The notes: generated by a model from the letters alone, not told the origin. Shown: positions 43,800-52,586, numbered from the stretch's first letter. The stretch: 64,000 bases of DNA from Streptomyces sp. NBC_01775 (GCF_035917675.1 NZ_CP109104.1:3100001-3164000), one strand, 5' to 3'. Numbers and translations: made by a program.

Positions 43800-44479
43800 G
43801 CGCCGAGGCCGCCGACGCGGCAAGCGGCAGCGCCGCCGACCCGGGGCAGGGCGGCCAGGGGGACACGACGGGCGGCGACCCGGTCGAGGCGTACACCACC
43901 CGGCTGGCGGCGACGCTGCACGGGCCCGCCAAGGACAGGGCCCGCCTCGTCGAGGAGATCCACGGAGGGCTCATGGACGCCACGGAGGCGTACGTCCAGG
44001 CCGGGACGCCGCCCGAGGAGGCCCCCCGGCGCGCCGTACGGGACTTCGGCCCGGTGGAGAAGGTGGCGCGCGCCTGCCAGGGTGAGCTGACCCTCGCCCA
44101 GACCCGCCACACGGCACGCGCCGCCGCACTGACCGTCCCGCTCCTGCTGGCCTGCTGGTACCTGACGCGCTCCGTGGACGCCCTGGCCGCGCCCTTGGCG
44201 GCACTGACGGTCATCAGCGCGATGCTGGCCGGGGCGACGCTGGCCACGACCGGCCTCCTGGCCCGGTGGATGCCGGTCCCCAGGAGCCTGCCGACCGTAG
44301 TGGCATGGGCCGGTACGGGAACGAGCGTCGCACTGGCCCTGACCACCTTGACCCTGGCCGTCACCGTCTTCCTGACCGCCGCCTGGCCCCTGCTCCTGCC
44401 GGCAGTCGCCCTCACCGCCACCTGCCACGGCATCCTGGGCGCCACCTCCCGAACCTGCCGCCGCTGCGCCACCGCCTGA
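43796..44479 (+). CDS. Permease-prefix-domain membrane protein
   Basis: A 227-residue protein with a soluble N-terminal part (VEAYTTRLAATLHGPAKDRA, LVEEIHGGLMDATEAYVQAG, AVRDFGPVEKVA) of the permease-prefix/HAAS type, then four membrane helices (AALTVPLLLACWYL, ALTVISAMLAGATLATTG, VALALTTLTLAVTVFL, LLLPAVALTATCHGIL). It follows the PadR regulator with a 4-bp overlap, an arrangement typical of these sensor-like proteins. It probably relays a membrane signal to the regulator; there is no permease domain. Confidence 0.85.
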   Translation: MSAEAADAASGSAADPGQGGQGDTTGGDPVEAYTTRLAATLHGPAKDRARLVEEIHGGLMDATEAYVQAGTPPEEAPRRAVRDFGPVEKVARACQGELTLAQTRHTARAAALTVPLLLACWYLTRSVDALAAPLAALTVISAMLAGATLATTGLLARWMPVPRSLPTVVAWAGTGTSVALALTTLTLAVTVFLTAAWPLLLPAVALTATCHGILGATSRTCRRCATA

Positions 44480-44534
44480 GACGGCGACGAGGGTTCCCGA
44501 GGGGAGGTGCGGCCTGTACCCGCGACGGGCGCGC

Positions 44535-45584
44535 TCAGCCTGTGGCGGCGAGCACCGCGGCCTCGCACTCCGAAGCCGTGCCCCAAGCCGACCGCAGAGC
44601 CCGGGCCTTCCGGATGAGGAGGGTGAGGTCGTACTCGCCCGTGTAGCCGAGGGCACCGTGGACCTGGAGGGCTACGCGGCTCGCCAGGTGGGCGGCACGG
44701 GTGCAGGCGAGTTTGGCGGCCGGGAGGTCGCGGGGGTCTGCTGCCGCGTCGCCGCGCACCGTCAAAGCGGCGCCGTACAGCAGCGGAGTGGCGAACTCCA
44801 GCGCGATGGCGACGTCCGCCAACTGGTGCTTCACCGCCTGGAAGGAGCCGACGGGACGGCCGAACTGGGTGCGCTGTCCGGCATAGCGCACGCTCCCTTC
44901 CAGCAACGCGCGCCCCGCGCCCAGCACCTGAGCTGCGGTGAGCAGCGTCGCGAGGGCGCGCAGACGCGCGGTGTCGGCGGGCACCGGCTGACGGCTTCGC
45001 GCGGGTGCCGCCTCGCATCGGACGAGGCGGCGGGTGGGGTCCAGGGAGGTGAAGACCTCCCCCGCCCGCGCGGGGAGGAGCGCGTCCCCGTCGAGGACGA
45101 ACACGGCACCGGCCAGATGCGCGTCGACGGCGTAAGGACCCGCGGGGCCGGCGTAAGAGCCCGCGGAGCCGGCGTAAGAGCCCGCGGGGCCGGCGACGGT
45201 GGCCAGTGTTCCGCCGGAGAGCAGCCGCTCCAACAGCCCCCGTTCCCCCTCGGCCGGGCCGGACGTCCCGGCCGTCCCGGTCAGCCCGGCCGACAGCGCG
45301 CCTGCCAGGGCCACGCTCTCCACGAGCGGGCCCGGTGCGCCGGTGCGGCCGATCTCCACGAAGGCGGAGGCCAGTTCGGGCGGGTACCAGCCCATGCCGC
45401 CGTGTTCCTCTGCCATTGCCAGCGCGGTGAGCCCGGTGTCCGCGAGCGTGCGCCACAGCTCGCGCCCCGGCCCGTGCTCCCCGGCGGCCCAGGCGCGTGC
45501 CGCCTTCACCGGCTCGGCGTCGGCGAGCAGCCTGCGGACGGTGGCGGTGTACGTACGGTGATCCTCGTCGGGCACAAAGCGCAT
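44535..45584 (-). CDS. Acyl-CoA dehydrogenase, partner-type subunit (steroid cluster)
   Basis: A 349-residue acyl-CoA dehydrogenase lacking some of the middle domain: LWRTLADTGLTALAMAEEHG at the start, a shortened beta domain, then RALLEGSVRYAGQRTQFGRP and VKHQLADVAIALEF, and ALQVHGALGYTGEYDLTLL at the end. Such atypical subunits pair with a second dehydrogenase to form alpha2beta2 enzymes in steroid catabolism (IpdE/ChsE type). It follows the other dehydrogenase gene by 7 bp with TGAGGA as ribosome site. Three 21-bp repeats (45129-45191) lengthen a loop with Ser/Ala-Gly-Pro-Ala-Gly-x-Tyr-Ala. Confidence 0.87.
   Translation of the reverse strand: MRFVPDEDHRTYTATVRRLLADAEPVKAARAWAAGEHGPGRELWRTLADTGLTALAMAEEHGGMGWYPPELASAFVEIGRTGAPGPLVESVALAGALSAGLTGTAGTSGPAEGERGLLERLLSGGTLATVAGPAGSYAGSAGSYAGPAGPYAVDAHLAGAVFVLDGDALLPARAGEVFTSLDPTRRLVRCEAAPARSRQPVPADTARLRALATLLTAAQVLGAGRALLEGSVRYAGQRTQFGRPVGSFQAVKHQLADVAIALEFATPLLYGAALTVRGDAAADPRDLPAAKLACTRAAHLASRVALQVHGALGYTGEYDLTLLIRKARALRSAWGTASECEAAVLAATG
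45129..45191. repeat. 21-bp in-frame repeat (3 copies) in acyl-CoA dehydrogenase
   Basis: Three 21-bp units (GGCGTAAGAGCCCGCGGAGCC-like) at 45129, 45150 and 45171 encode a GSYAGSA-type loop. The loop lies in the shortened middle domain. Confidence 0.85.
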
Positions 45585-45591
45585 GGCGTCC

Positions 45592-46869
45592 TCAGCGTCC
45601 CCTCGGCAGGCCGAGCACGCGCTCGGCGACGATGTCGCGCTGGATCTCGTTGGTGCCCGCGTAGATGGGGCCCGCCTGGGCGAAGATCCAGCCGTCCAGC
45701 CAGGCGGACGCGGACGGCACCACCGAGTCGCCGTCCGCGACCTCGTCCGTGGCCTCCTTCGCGATCTTCTCCGCGATGTCTTCCGCGATGTCTTCCGCGA
45801 CCTCGTCCGTGATCTCGTCGGCGCCGGGTCCGAGCAGGTCGAGTGCGGTCTCGTGCAGGTCGATGTCCAGCTCGGACCAGAAGACCTTGTTCATGGACGA
45901 CACGAAGGGCGAGGCCCCCGCCCCTCCCCCCGTCCCCCCCTCCGTCCTCATCCCCGTCCCCACCGAAGCCGCCGCGTACCCCGCGAGCTGATAGGCACGG
46001 GCCCGTATCCACGCGTCGGCCACCCGTGCCCCGGTGGCCGTGTCACCGAGGGCGCCCCGCTCCCGCCACAGACGGGTCAGCCGGTCGGCGGCGGCCGTGA
46101 AGCGGCCCGGCGAACGCAGCGTCAGCCCCCGTTCGTTGCCCGCCGTGGACATCGCCGCGCGCCAGCCCTGCCCCGCCTCGCCGATCACATCGGCGTCCGG
46201 CACGAAGACGCGGTCCAGGAAGATCTCGGCGAACGCGGGCTTGCCGTCCAGCCGGCCGATGGGGCGGACCGTGACGCCTTCGGCGTCGAGCGGGAACATC
46301 AGATAGCTCAGCCCCCGGTGCCGCTCCAGCGCCGGGTCCGTGCGGAAGAGCCCGAACGCGCGGTCGGCGAAGGCGGCGCGCGAGGACCAGGTCTTCTGGC
46401 CGCTCACCAGCCAGCCCCCGCCCTCGCGGGTGGTCCGTTCGCCGTAGGAGCGCAGCGACGCCAGGTCGGAGCCCGCCTCGGGCTCCGACCACGCCTGCGC
46501 CCAGATCGTCTCGCCCGAGGCCATGGGCGGCAGGACGCGGGCCCGTTGCTCCTGGCTGCCGTGGGCGAAGAGGGTGGGGGCCAGGAGGCTGATGCCGTTC
46601 TGGCTGACGCGGCCGGGGGCGCCCGCGGCGTAGTACTCCTCCTCGAAGATGAGCCACTCGGTGAGGGTGGCGCCACGTCCGCCGTACTCCCGGGGCCAGG
46701 AGACCACCGACCAGCCGCCGTCGTGCAGTTCGCGCTCCCAGCACCGATGCGCGGCGAAGCCCTCGGCGGTCTCCAGGGAGGGCAGCCGTTCGGCGGGCAC
46801 GTGGGCCGCCAGCCAGGCGCGGGCCTCGGCCCGGAAGGCGTCCTCGGCCGCGCTGAATTCCAGGTCCAC
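45592..46869 (-). CDS. Acyl-CoA dehydrogenase, FadE30/IpdE-like (steroid cluster)
   Basis: A 425-residue acyl-CoA dehydrogenase: AWSEPEAGSDLASL (substrate and FAD contact), VSGQKTWSSRAAFADRAF, and IYAGTNEIQRDIVAERVLGLPRG at the end. This resembles the dehydrogenases of the KstR2 regulon that desaturate CoA thioesters of HIP or its ring-opened products; the exact step is not settled. An Asp/Glu/Ala-rich insert of about 30 residues, partly a 12-bp DNA repeat near 45769-45804, disrupts the usual spacing before the C-terminal helix. GTG 46869 is divergent from ipdF across the KstR2-like site. Confidence 0.9.
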   Translation of the reverse strand: MDLEFSAAEDAFRAEARAWLAAHVPAERLPSLETAEGFAAHRCWERELHDGGWSVVSWPREYGGRGATLTEWLIFEEEYYAAGAPGRVSQNGISLLAPTLFAHGSQEQRARVLPPMASGETIWAQAWSEPEAGSDLASLRSYGERTTREGGGWLVSGQKTWSSRAAFADRAFGLFRTDPALERHRGLSYLMFPLDAEGVTVRPIGRLDGKPAFAEIFLDRVFVPDADVIGEAGQGWRAAMSTAGNERGLTLRSPGRFTAAADRLTRLWRERGALGDTATGARVADAWIRARAYQLAGYAAASVGTGMRTEGGTGGGAGASPFVSSMNKVFWSELDIDLHETALDLLGPGADEITDEVAEDIAEDIAEKIAKEATDEVADGDSVVPSASAWLDGWIFAQAGPIYAGTNEIQRDIVAERVLGLPRGR

Positions 46870-46876
46870 GAGTCGA

Positions 46877-47268
46877 TCAGCCCCTCTCGTCCGGAGCGCT
46901 CTCGCGTGCCTCCGGGTTCTCCCGCCCCGCCGCGCGCATGGAGCGGGCCTCCATCCCGCGGAGCGGATCGGCGGCGGTCTCGGCGTTGTGCGCGTGCGCG
47001 ACGTGGTGGAGGCCGAAGGCCGGGTCGAGCCCGGCGTGCAGGCCCATCAGCCCTTCCGCCTGGCTGACGGCGCGCTTGGTGAGGGCGCCCTTGGTGAGGG
47101 CGCGCTTGGTGAGGGCGAGGCCGAAGCGGGGCGGTTGAGGGTGACGCGCGGGACGGGGCCCAGGCGCTCGTACGTCACCACGTTCCGGTTCCCGTCCGGC
47201 GAATCCGGGCTCTCGTCCCGCACGTCGGGGCCCTCGCCCCGGCATGGGCTCATCCGGCATGGGCTCAT
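46877..47268 (-). pseudogene. Enoyl-CoA hydratase with a large internal deletion
   Basis: The N-terminal end VVTYERLGPVPRVTLNRP is fused near 47122-47133 to the C-terminal end PRFGLALTKRA, then VSQAEGLMGLHAGLDPAFGL and HHVAHAHNAETAADPL, out of frame with each other. The middle of the enzyme, with the crotonase oxyanion loop and catalytic acids, is gone. The join lies in CCCCGCTTC, which could pair both partners by microhomology (NRP-RY and PRF codons). A 15-bp repeat at 47070-47114 then triplicates ALTKR. Position between the dehydrogenase pair and the KstR2-like site suggests that it once belonged to the steroid pathway. It cannot make active enzyme. Confidence 0.8.
47070..47114. repeat. 15-bp tandem repeat (3 copies) in the decayed hydratase
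   Basis: Units at 47070, 47085 and 47100 (GCGCGCTTGGTGAGG-type) repeat the codons for Ala-Leu-Thr-Lys-Arg/Gly on the reverse strand. Confidence 0.85.
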
Positions 47269-47282
47269 CCGGCATGGGCTCG
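47241..47282. repeat. 15-bp tandem repeat, 2.8 copies
   Basis: GGCATGGGCTCATCC recurs at 47241, 47256 and in part at 47271, upstream of the decayed hydratase. On the reverse strand each unit offers an ATG and reads Asp-Glu-Pro-Met-Pro. Confidence 0.85.
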
Positions 47283-47305
47283 CTTCTCCTCACCGGGGCT
47301 TCCCT

Positions 47306-47319
47306 AACAAGTGTTTGGT
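47306..47319. promoter_or_regulatory. KstR2-like operator, left divergent promoter
   Basis: AACAAGTGTTTGGT fits the mycobacterial KstR2 motif AnCAAGnnCTTGnT with one mismatch. It lies in the divergent region between the hydratase/dehydrogenase genes and ipdF-kstR2-fadA6. A matching site is at 55065-55078. Confidence 0.65.
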
Positions 47320-47431
47320 AGATTAGCTTGGCCCCGACAGCACGTCGAGAGGGCGGACGGCAGCGCGCACCGCCCCAGCGGGAGGTCGTCGCCATGAGGT
47401 CATCGCCATGAGGTCGTGGTCAGTCGTCGCC

Positions 47432-47473
47432 AGGTCGTCGTCGTGAGGTCGTCGTCGTGAGGTCGTCGTCGTG
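47432..47473. repeat. 14-bp repeat (3 copies) at the ipdF start
   Basis: AGGTCGTCGTCGTG occurs three times end to end; the last GTG (47471-47473) is the ipdF start. Each unit holds a short AGG ribosome site and a GTG at the same spacing, so the repeat copies a small translation-initiation unit in all three frames. Upstream 47320-47431 adds looser copies. Confidence 0.85.
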
Positions 47474-48265
47474 AGCAGTGCGCAGCCGCCCCGGTGCCCT
47501 CCCCCGCACGGGCTGCTGACCGGGCGGTCCGTCGTCGTGACGGCCGCCGCCGGCAGCGGGATCGGCGGGGCGACCGCCCGGCGGGCGCTGGAGGAGGGGG
47601 CCGAGGGCGTGGTCCTCGGGGACACCCACGAGCGGCGGCTCGCCGAGGCCGAGCGGTCCCTCGCGCAGGAGTTCGGGGCCGAACGGGTCGGCGCGGTGCG
47701 CTGCGACGTGACCGCCGAGGCGGACGTGAGCGCGCTGCTGGCCGCCTGCGCGGCACGGCACGGCCGCATCGACGTCCTCGTCAACAACGCGGGCCTCGGC
47801 GGCACCGCCGAGCTCACGGAGATGGCCGACGAGCAGTGGAGCCGCGTGCTCGACGTGACGCTGAACGGCACGTTCCGCTGCACCCGCGCGGGCCTGCGCG
47901 CCATGCGGGAGCAGCGGGGCGGCGGCGTCATCGTCAACAACGCCTCCGTCGTCGGATGGCGCGCCCAGCGCGGCCAGGCGCACTACGCGGCGGCCAAGGC
48001 GGGCGTCATGGCGCTGACCCGCTGCGCCGCGCTGGAGGCGGCGGACCACGGCGTACGGATCAACGCGGTCTCGCCGTCGCTGGCCATGCACCCGCACCTG
48101 GCGAAGGTCACCACTCCCGAGCTGCTGGCGGAGCTGACCTCCCGCGAGGCGTTCGGCCGCTACGCGGAGCCGTGGGAGGTGGCGAACGTGATCGTGTTCC
48201 TGGCCAGCGACTACTCCTCGTACATGACGGGAGAGACGGTCGCGGTCAGCAGCCAGCACCCCTGA
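47471..48265 (+). CDS. ipdF: IpdF, SDR of steroid C/D-ring catabolism
   Basis: A 264-residue short-chain dehydrogenase. SVVVTAAAGSGIGGATARRA is the NAD-binding loop with the unusual TAAAGSGIG typical of IpdF, followed by DVLVNNAGLGG, catalytic Ser in IVNNASVVGWRA and Tyr-Lys in HYAAAKAGVM, and the ending FLASDYSSYMTGETVAVSSQHP. Length matches the mycobacterial protein (about 262). IpdF oxidises the 5-hydroxy group of HIP-derived CoA thioesters. It leads the forward operon ipdF-kstR2-fadA6, behind the KstR2-like site. The start is the last of three GTG repeats. Confidence 0.93.
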   Translation: MSSAQPPRCPPPHGLLTGRSVVVTAAAGSGIGGATARRALEEGAEGVVLGDTHERRLAEAERSLAQEFGAERVGAVRCDVTAEADVSALLAACAARHGRIDVLVNNAGLGGTAELTEMADEQWSRVLDVTLNGTFRCTRAGLRAMREQRGGGVIVNNASVVGWRAQRGQAHYAAAKAGVMALTRCAALEAADHGVRINAVSPSLAMHPHLAKVTTPELLAELTSREAFGRYAEPWEVANVIVFLASDYSSYMTGETVAVSSQHP

Positions 48266-48359
48266 CCGGCCAGAACTCGGAGCGGTCACAGCCCATGAGC
48301 GGCCGGCGCCCGTGAACGGCGCGCGACACCACCTCCCGCGCCCGACGGAGAATGGAGGC

Positions 48360-49067
48360 ATGGTGCCCCCGAAGACGAGCCGGTCCACCCCGCCCACCCC
48401 GAAGAAGGCCCCGGCGGGCACGGACCGCCGCGCCGAGCTGCTGGCGACCGCCGCCGAGGTGTTCGCGGAGCTGGGCTACAACGCGACGACCGTCCGTACG
48501 ATCGCCGACCGTGCGGGCATGCTGGCGGGCAGTCTCTATTACCACTTCGACTCCAAGGAGTCGATGGCGGACGACGTCCTCAGCGCCTTCCTGGACGACC
48601 TGTGGGCGGGCTACCGCCGCGTCGAGGAGGCGGAACTGGCGCCCCGGCCCACCTTCGAGGGGCTGGTCGCCGAGTCGTTCGCGCAGATGGAGCGGCACCG
48701 TCCCGCGGTCGTCATCTACCAGAAAGAGGCCCGCCGCCTGGCCGCCCAGGAGCGCTTCGGCTATCTCACCGACTCCCAGCAGCGCTTCCAGAAGCTGTGG
48801 ACGCGGACGCTGGAGCGGGGTGTGGCCGACGGCAGTTTCCGTGCGGACCTCGACATCCCCCTCGCCTACCGGTTCGTGCGCGACACCGTGTGGGTGGCGG
48901 CGGTGTGGTACCGCCCGGAGGGGCGCAAGAGCGCGGCGCAGATCGCCGAGCAGTACACCTCGATGGTGCTGGACGGGATCGCGACCCAACAGCCGCCCGC
49001 GCCACAGCCGCCCTCGCGGCAGCAGCCCTCAGCACACGTGGATCCCTCACCACCAAAGAAGACGTGA
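48360..49067 (+). CDS. kstR2: KstR2-type TetR repressor
   Basis: A 235-residue TetR-family protein. The DNA-binding region AELLATAAEVFAELGYNATT and VRTIADRAGMLAGSLYYHF and the ligand domain, including VVIYQKEARRLAAQERFGYL and YRFVRDTVWVAAVWYRPEG, follow mycobacterial KstR2, which binds HIP-CoA and releases DNA. A basic Pro/Thr-rich N-terminus and Gln/Pro-rich C-terminus are extra. ATG 48360 has GGAGG just upstream. It probably binds the sites at 47306 and 55065. It lies between ipdF and fadA6. Confidence 0.9.
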   Translation: MVPPKTSRSTPPTPKKAPAGTDRRAELLATAAEVFAELGYNATTVRTIADRAGMLAGSLYYHFDSKESMADDVLSAFLDDLWAGYRRVEEAELAPRPTFEGLVAESFAQMERHRPAVVIYQKEARRLAAQERFGYLTDSQQRFQKLWTRTLERGVADGSFRADLDIPLAYRFVRDTVWVAAVWYRPEGRKSAAQIAEQYTSMVLDGIATQQPPAPQPPSRQQPSAHVDPSPPKKT

Positions 49068-49131
49068 CGTCACCGGGCCACCTGGCCGGCAAGCCACCTG
49101 GCCCACCCAGCCACCAGAAGGAGTGAGCGCC

Positions 49132-50295
49132 ATGGCACGCGGCGAGGCGTACATAGTCGGAGCGGTCCGGTCTCCGGTGGGCAAGCGCGGCGGAGCGCTC
49201 GCGGGCGCGCACCCCGCCGACCTCGGCGCGCACGCGCTGCGCGCGCTGATGGAGCGCACGGAGGTGGACCCGGAAGCGGTCGAGGACGTGATCCTCGGCT
49301 GTGTGGACGCGGTCGGCCCGCAGGCCGGCGACATCGCGCGCACCGCGTGGCTGGCGGCCGGGCTCCCCGAGTCGGTGCCCGGCGTCACCGTCGACCGGCA
49401 GTGCGGCTCCTCGCAGCAGGCGGTGCACTTCGCGGCGCAGGCGGTGATGTCCGGCACGGCCGACCTGGTGGTCGCGGGCGGCGTGCAGAACATGTCGCAG
49501 ATCCCCATCGCGTACGCCACCCGTCAGGCGGGCGAGGCGCTGGGCCTGACCGGGGGCCCGTACCAGGGCTCGTCCGGGTGGCGGGCCCGCTACGGTGACG
49601 CGCCGGTCGACCAGTTCCACGGCGCCGAGCTGATCGCCGAGCAGTGGGGCATCGGCCGCGAGGAGATGGAGCGCTGGGCGCTGCGCTCGCACGAGCGCGC
49701 CCTGCGGGCCACCGACGAGGGCCGCTTCGCACGCGAGATCGCGCCGTGGGGCGAGCAGGCCGTGGACGAGGGCCCTCGGCGCGCGACCGGCCTGGCGAAG
49801 ATGGCCGCCCTCAACCCGCTGGTGGAGGGCGGCAGGCTGACGGCGGCGGTCTCCTCGCAGATCTCCGACGCGTCCTCGGCGCTGCTGCTGGCCTCCGAGG
49901 AGGCGGTCGCCGCCCACGGCCTGACCCCGCGCGCCCGCGTGCACCACCTGTCGGCGCGCGGCGAGGACCCGATCCGCATGCTGACGGCCCCCATCCCGGC
50001 GACCGCGTACGCGCTGAAGAAGGCGGGGATGACGCTGGAGGACATCGACCTGGTCGAGATCAACGAGGCGTTCGCTTCCGTCGTCCTGGCCTGGCTGGCC
50101 GACACCGGCTGCGACCCGGACAAGGTCAACGTCAACGGCGGCGCCATCGCCCTGGGCCACCCCCTGGGCGCCACCGGCGCCCGGCTGATGACGAGCCTCC
50201 TCCACGAACTCGAACGCACCGGAGGCCGCTACGGTCTCCAGACCATGTGTGAGGGCGGCGGCCAGGCGAACGTCACCATCGTCGAACGCCTCTGA
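49132..50295 (+). CDS. fadA6: FadA6-type thiolase
   Basis: A 387-residue acetyl-CoA acyltransferase. Nucleophile Cys91 is in VTVDRQCGSSQQAVHFAAQA, His in GGAIALGHPLGATG and the second Cys in TMCEGGGQANV; VVAGGVQNMSQIPIAY matches the steroid FadA6 group. It carries out thiolytic cleavage in breakdown of the ring-opened methyl-oxo-octanedioyl-CoA. ATG 49132 has AAGGAG upstream. It closes the operon with ipdF and kstR2 and precedes unrelated genes. Confidence 0.93.
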   Translation: MARGEAYIVGAVRSPVGKRGGALAGAHPADLGAHALRALMERTEVDPEAVEDVILGCVDAVGPQAGDIARTAWLAAGLPESVPGVTVDRQCGSSQQAVHFAAQAVMSGTADLVVAGGVQNMSQIPIAYATRQAGEALGLTGGPYQGSSGWRARYGDAPVDQFHGAELIAEQWGIGREEMERWALRSHERALRATDEGRFAREIAPWGEQAVDEGPRRATGLAKMAALNPLVEGGRLTAAVSSQISDASSALLLASEEAVAAHGLTPRARVHHLSARGEDPIRMLTAPIPATAYALKKAGMTLEDIDLVEINEAFASVVLAWLADTGCDPDKVNVNGGAIALGHPLGATGARLMTSLLHELERTGGRYGLQTMCEGGGQANVTIVERL

Positions 50296-50399
50296 CCCCG
50301 GCTCCCCCACACCCCGCCGCGCCCTGTCGAACACTCGTGACACCCTCGTGGCGGCCCTGTCGCCGGCGGGCCGCGGGTCAGTCGTTAGGCTCCCCGCCC

Positions 50400-51626
50400 A
50401 TGGGGATACCGACACAGGGGACGGCCGGGAACGCGGCGAGCTGGACGCCGCCGACCGACGTGGAGCGGGCACTGTTCGAGGCCAAGTCACGGGGCGACTG
50501 GGACGGCTACCTGCGAGTGCTGCTGGGCGCGGGAGCGTTCGCGTACGCGCGCCGGGAGAAGGTCAAGAAGCTCACCACCACCTGGCTGCCGTACCAGGCC
50601 GCCGACGGGCGCGAGTACTTCGCCGTCTACACGCGCGGCGAACTGCTGCCGCGCCGCCCCGATGTCGTCGCCTGTGACATCAGCCTGCCGCTCGCCCCCG
50701 AGGAGTGGTGGGGCGAGGAGCTGCGCGGGCTGCTGGTGAACCCGGGCACGCCCACCGAGGCGTTCTTCCCCGACGCACGGCGCAAGCGGCGGCACTGGAA
50801 GGCGCTCAAGAAGGACGTGCCCGACCGGGGCCACGACGACGACGCGCTGGTCACCCGGTACGACGGCCCGCTGCACGGCCCCCTCGCGCACGGCCTGGCC
50901 TGCGGCACGCACCTGGCGGTGCACAACCAGGTGGTGTGGAACGAGGTCGGCGACGTCTACAAGGACTTCCGCGAGGACACCGAGATCCTGCGCGACTCGT
51001 GGGGCACCACCGACCGCGTGGAGTGGACGGGTCAGCTGACGTATCTGCTGGAGGGCCGCAACAGCCCCGCGGAGCCGGAGTTCGCGCTGTGGGTGCGCGA
51101 GCAGCTGGTACGGCAGCAGCCGGGCGCGCACACCGACCCGCAGGTCTGGCAGCAGGTCGCGGCCGGCACGCTCCAGGAGCGCGGCGCCCCGCGGGAGACC
51201 GCGGAGGTGGTGGAGGGCCTCATCCGTCAGATCGTCCGCTACGAGTCCCGCTTCCGCGCAGACGGCCTCCTGCCGCCGGACGGCTATGTGACCTCGGCGC
51301 TCGGCTACGACTACGGCCGGGCGGTCAACTACGCGCGATGGGGCGTCGGCGCCCGCTTCGCCGAGCCCGCCGAGGCCGAACAGGCCATCGTCCGCGCCGG
51401 TGAGCTGTGCCAGGAGACCTACACCTCCTGGGAGGACTTCTCGGCGGGCTACATCCTCGGCCGCGCCCTCCGCTTCGACGAGGAGTCCTTCGGCCACATG
51501 TACTCCTCCGCCCTCTCCCCGCACCGCATTCTCACCACGGATCCGGGCAGCCCCTGGCGCCACCTTCCGTTCCAGGCCACCGGGCCCGGGGGGCCTGGCG
51601 GTCTCGGCGACGGTATGGCCGGTTAG
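50400..51626 (+). CDS. SseB-like/DUF1266 domain protein
   Basis: A 408-residue protein. The N-terminal part (about 20-130) resembles SseB-type domains (ALFEAKSRGDWDGYLRVL, LPYQAADGREYFAVYTRG). The C-terminal half is DUF1266-like, with LGYDYGRAVNYARWGVGARF and SWEDFSAGYILGRALRFDEE, and the last 25 residues are Gly/Pro-rich. No catalytic residue stands out. ATG 50400 follows the GC-rich sequence after fadA6. It is not related to steroid breakdown and begins a three-gene interruption of the cluster. Confidence 0.85.
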   Translation: MGIPTQGTAGNAASWTPPTDVERALFEAKSRGDWDGYLRVLLGAGAFAYARREKVKKLTTTWLPYQAADGREYFAVYTRGELLPRRPDVVACDISLPLAPEEWWGEELRGLLVNPGTPTEAFFPDARRKRRHWKALKKDVPDRGHDDDALVTRYDGPLHGPLAHGLACGTHLAVHNQVVWNEVGDVYKDFREDTEILRDSWGTTDRVEWTGQLTYLLEGRNSPAEPEFALWVREQLVRQQPGAHTDPQVWQQVAAGTLQERGAPRETAEVVEGLIRQIVRYESRFRADGLLPPDGYVTSALGYDYGRAVNYARWGVGARFAEPAEAEQAIVRAGELCQETYTSWEDFSAGYILGRALRFDEESFGHMYSSALSPHRILTTDPGSPWRHLPFQATGPGGPGGLGDGMAG

Positions 51627-51635
51627 GGGCGCGTC

Positions 51636-52469
51636 ATGTGTCTTTCCATGGCCCCCGCCGAGTTCTCGGGGACCACGCTGTTCCTGGGCCGACGCCACCA
51701 CCCCGAGCACGGACTCGTACATGTGCTCGGCTACCAGAACACCGCCGTCAACCTCGCCGACGGGCCCAACGCGATGCTGCTGCACCTGCCCGCGGCGCGG
51801 ATGACGCGGCACAACTTCCTCTCCGTCGGCCGCGACTCCAACGTGCTGGACCGGATGGTGGACGCGGTACGGCCGCGTTCCGTGGCCTCGCCCGACCCGA
51901 TCGCGTGGATGGGGTGGGGGGCGGCACCGGAGGTGGAGGTCTTCGAGCACGACATCTACACCGTGCTGCTGGCCGCCGACCCGACCGCGCTGCCCGCCGC
52001 GCTCTCCCAGGTGCCCGCGCACAAGCGCCCGGCGCTCGATCCGGAGCTGTTGCGGTTCTACGCCGAGCGCTATCCGGGCTGTGCCATGGCCGTGTGCTGC
52101 TTCGACAACGCGCAGGCGGGGCGGGCGAAACCGCTGCTGATGTGGTATCAGCCGTACGACGCCGACCTGTTGACGCTCCCCGCGCTGGACTGCCACACCG
52201 GGGCGCCGCCCGACCTGGAGGCGGAGGTTCCGGTCGACCACTGGCTGCTGTTCGGCACGGACGAGGCACCCGAGGGCTGGGGCGCGCCGGTGGACTATCC
52301 GTACGGCATGCGGCACAAGCTGCGCGCGTTCCTGCCGGACACCGTGCTCGGCACGCACGTCGAGGGATCGCTGCCCAACGGCGACTTCGCCCTCTCCCAC
52401 CGGGCGCTGCTCGCCGGAGACCTGGACCGTATCGAGCGGGTGCGCGAAATCCCTTTGGCAGCGGGGTAG
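51636..52469 (+). CDS. Conserved hypothetical protein, 277 residues
   Basis: A cytoplasmic protein without membrane segments. Features include MCLSMAPAEFSGTTLFLGRR at the start, GPNAMLLHLPAARMTRHNFL, YPGCAMAVCCFDNAQAGRAK, LLMWYQPYDADLLTLPALDC and a His/Gly-rich middle; several Cys and His residues are spaced like a metal or catalytic site. I do not recognise the family. ATG 51636 has AGGGGCGTC upstream, 9 bp after the DUF1266 stop, so it is probably in one operon with it. Confidence 0.7.
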   Translation: MCLSMAPAEFSGTTLFLGRRHHPEHGLVHVLGYQNTAVNLADGPNAMLLHLPAARMTRHNFLSVGRDSNVLDRMVDAVRPRSVASPDPIAWMGWGAAPEVEVFEHDIYTVLLAADPTALPAALSQVPAHKRPALDPELLRFYAERYPGCAMAVCCFDNAQAGRAKPLLMWYQPYDADLLTLPALDCHTGAPPDLEAEVPVDHWLLFGTDEAPEGWGAPVDYPYGMRHKLRAFLPDTVLGTHVEGSLPNGDFALSHRALLAGDLDRIERVREIPLAAG

Positions 52470-52586
52470 TCGACCCGCCACTCTGCTGGGATGACTTCTG
52501 CGGCACGGCCCACCGGATCAGAAGCACAGGCGACCGGGTCAAGAACGCGGCCCGCCAGCGCGGGAGCGCCCGCCAAGAGGGCCGAC

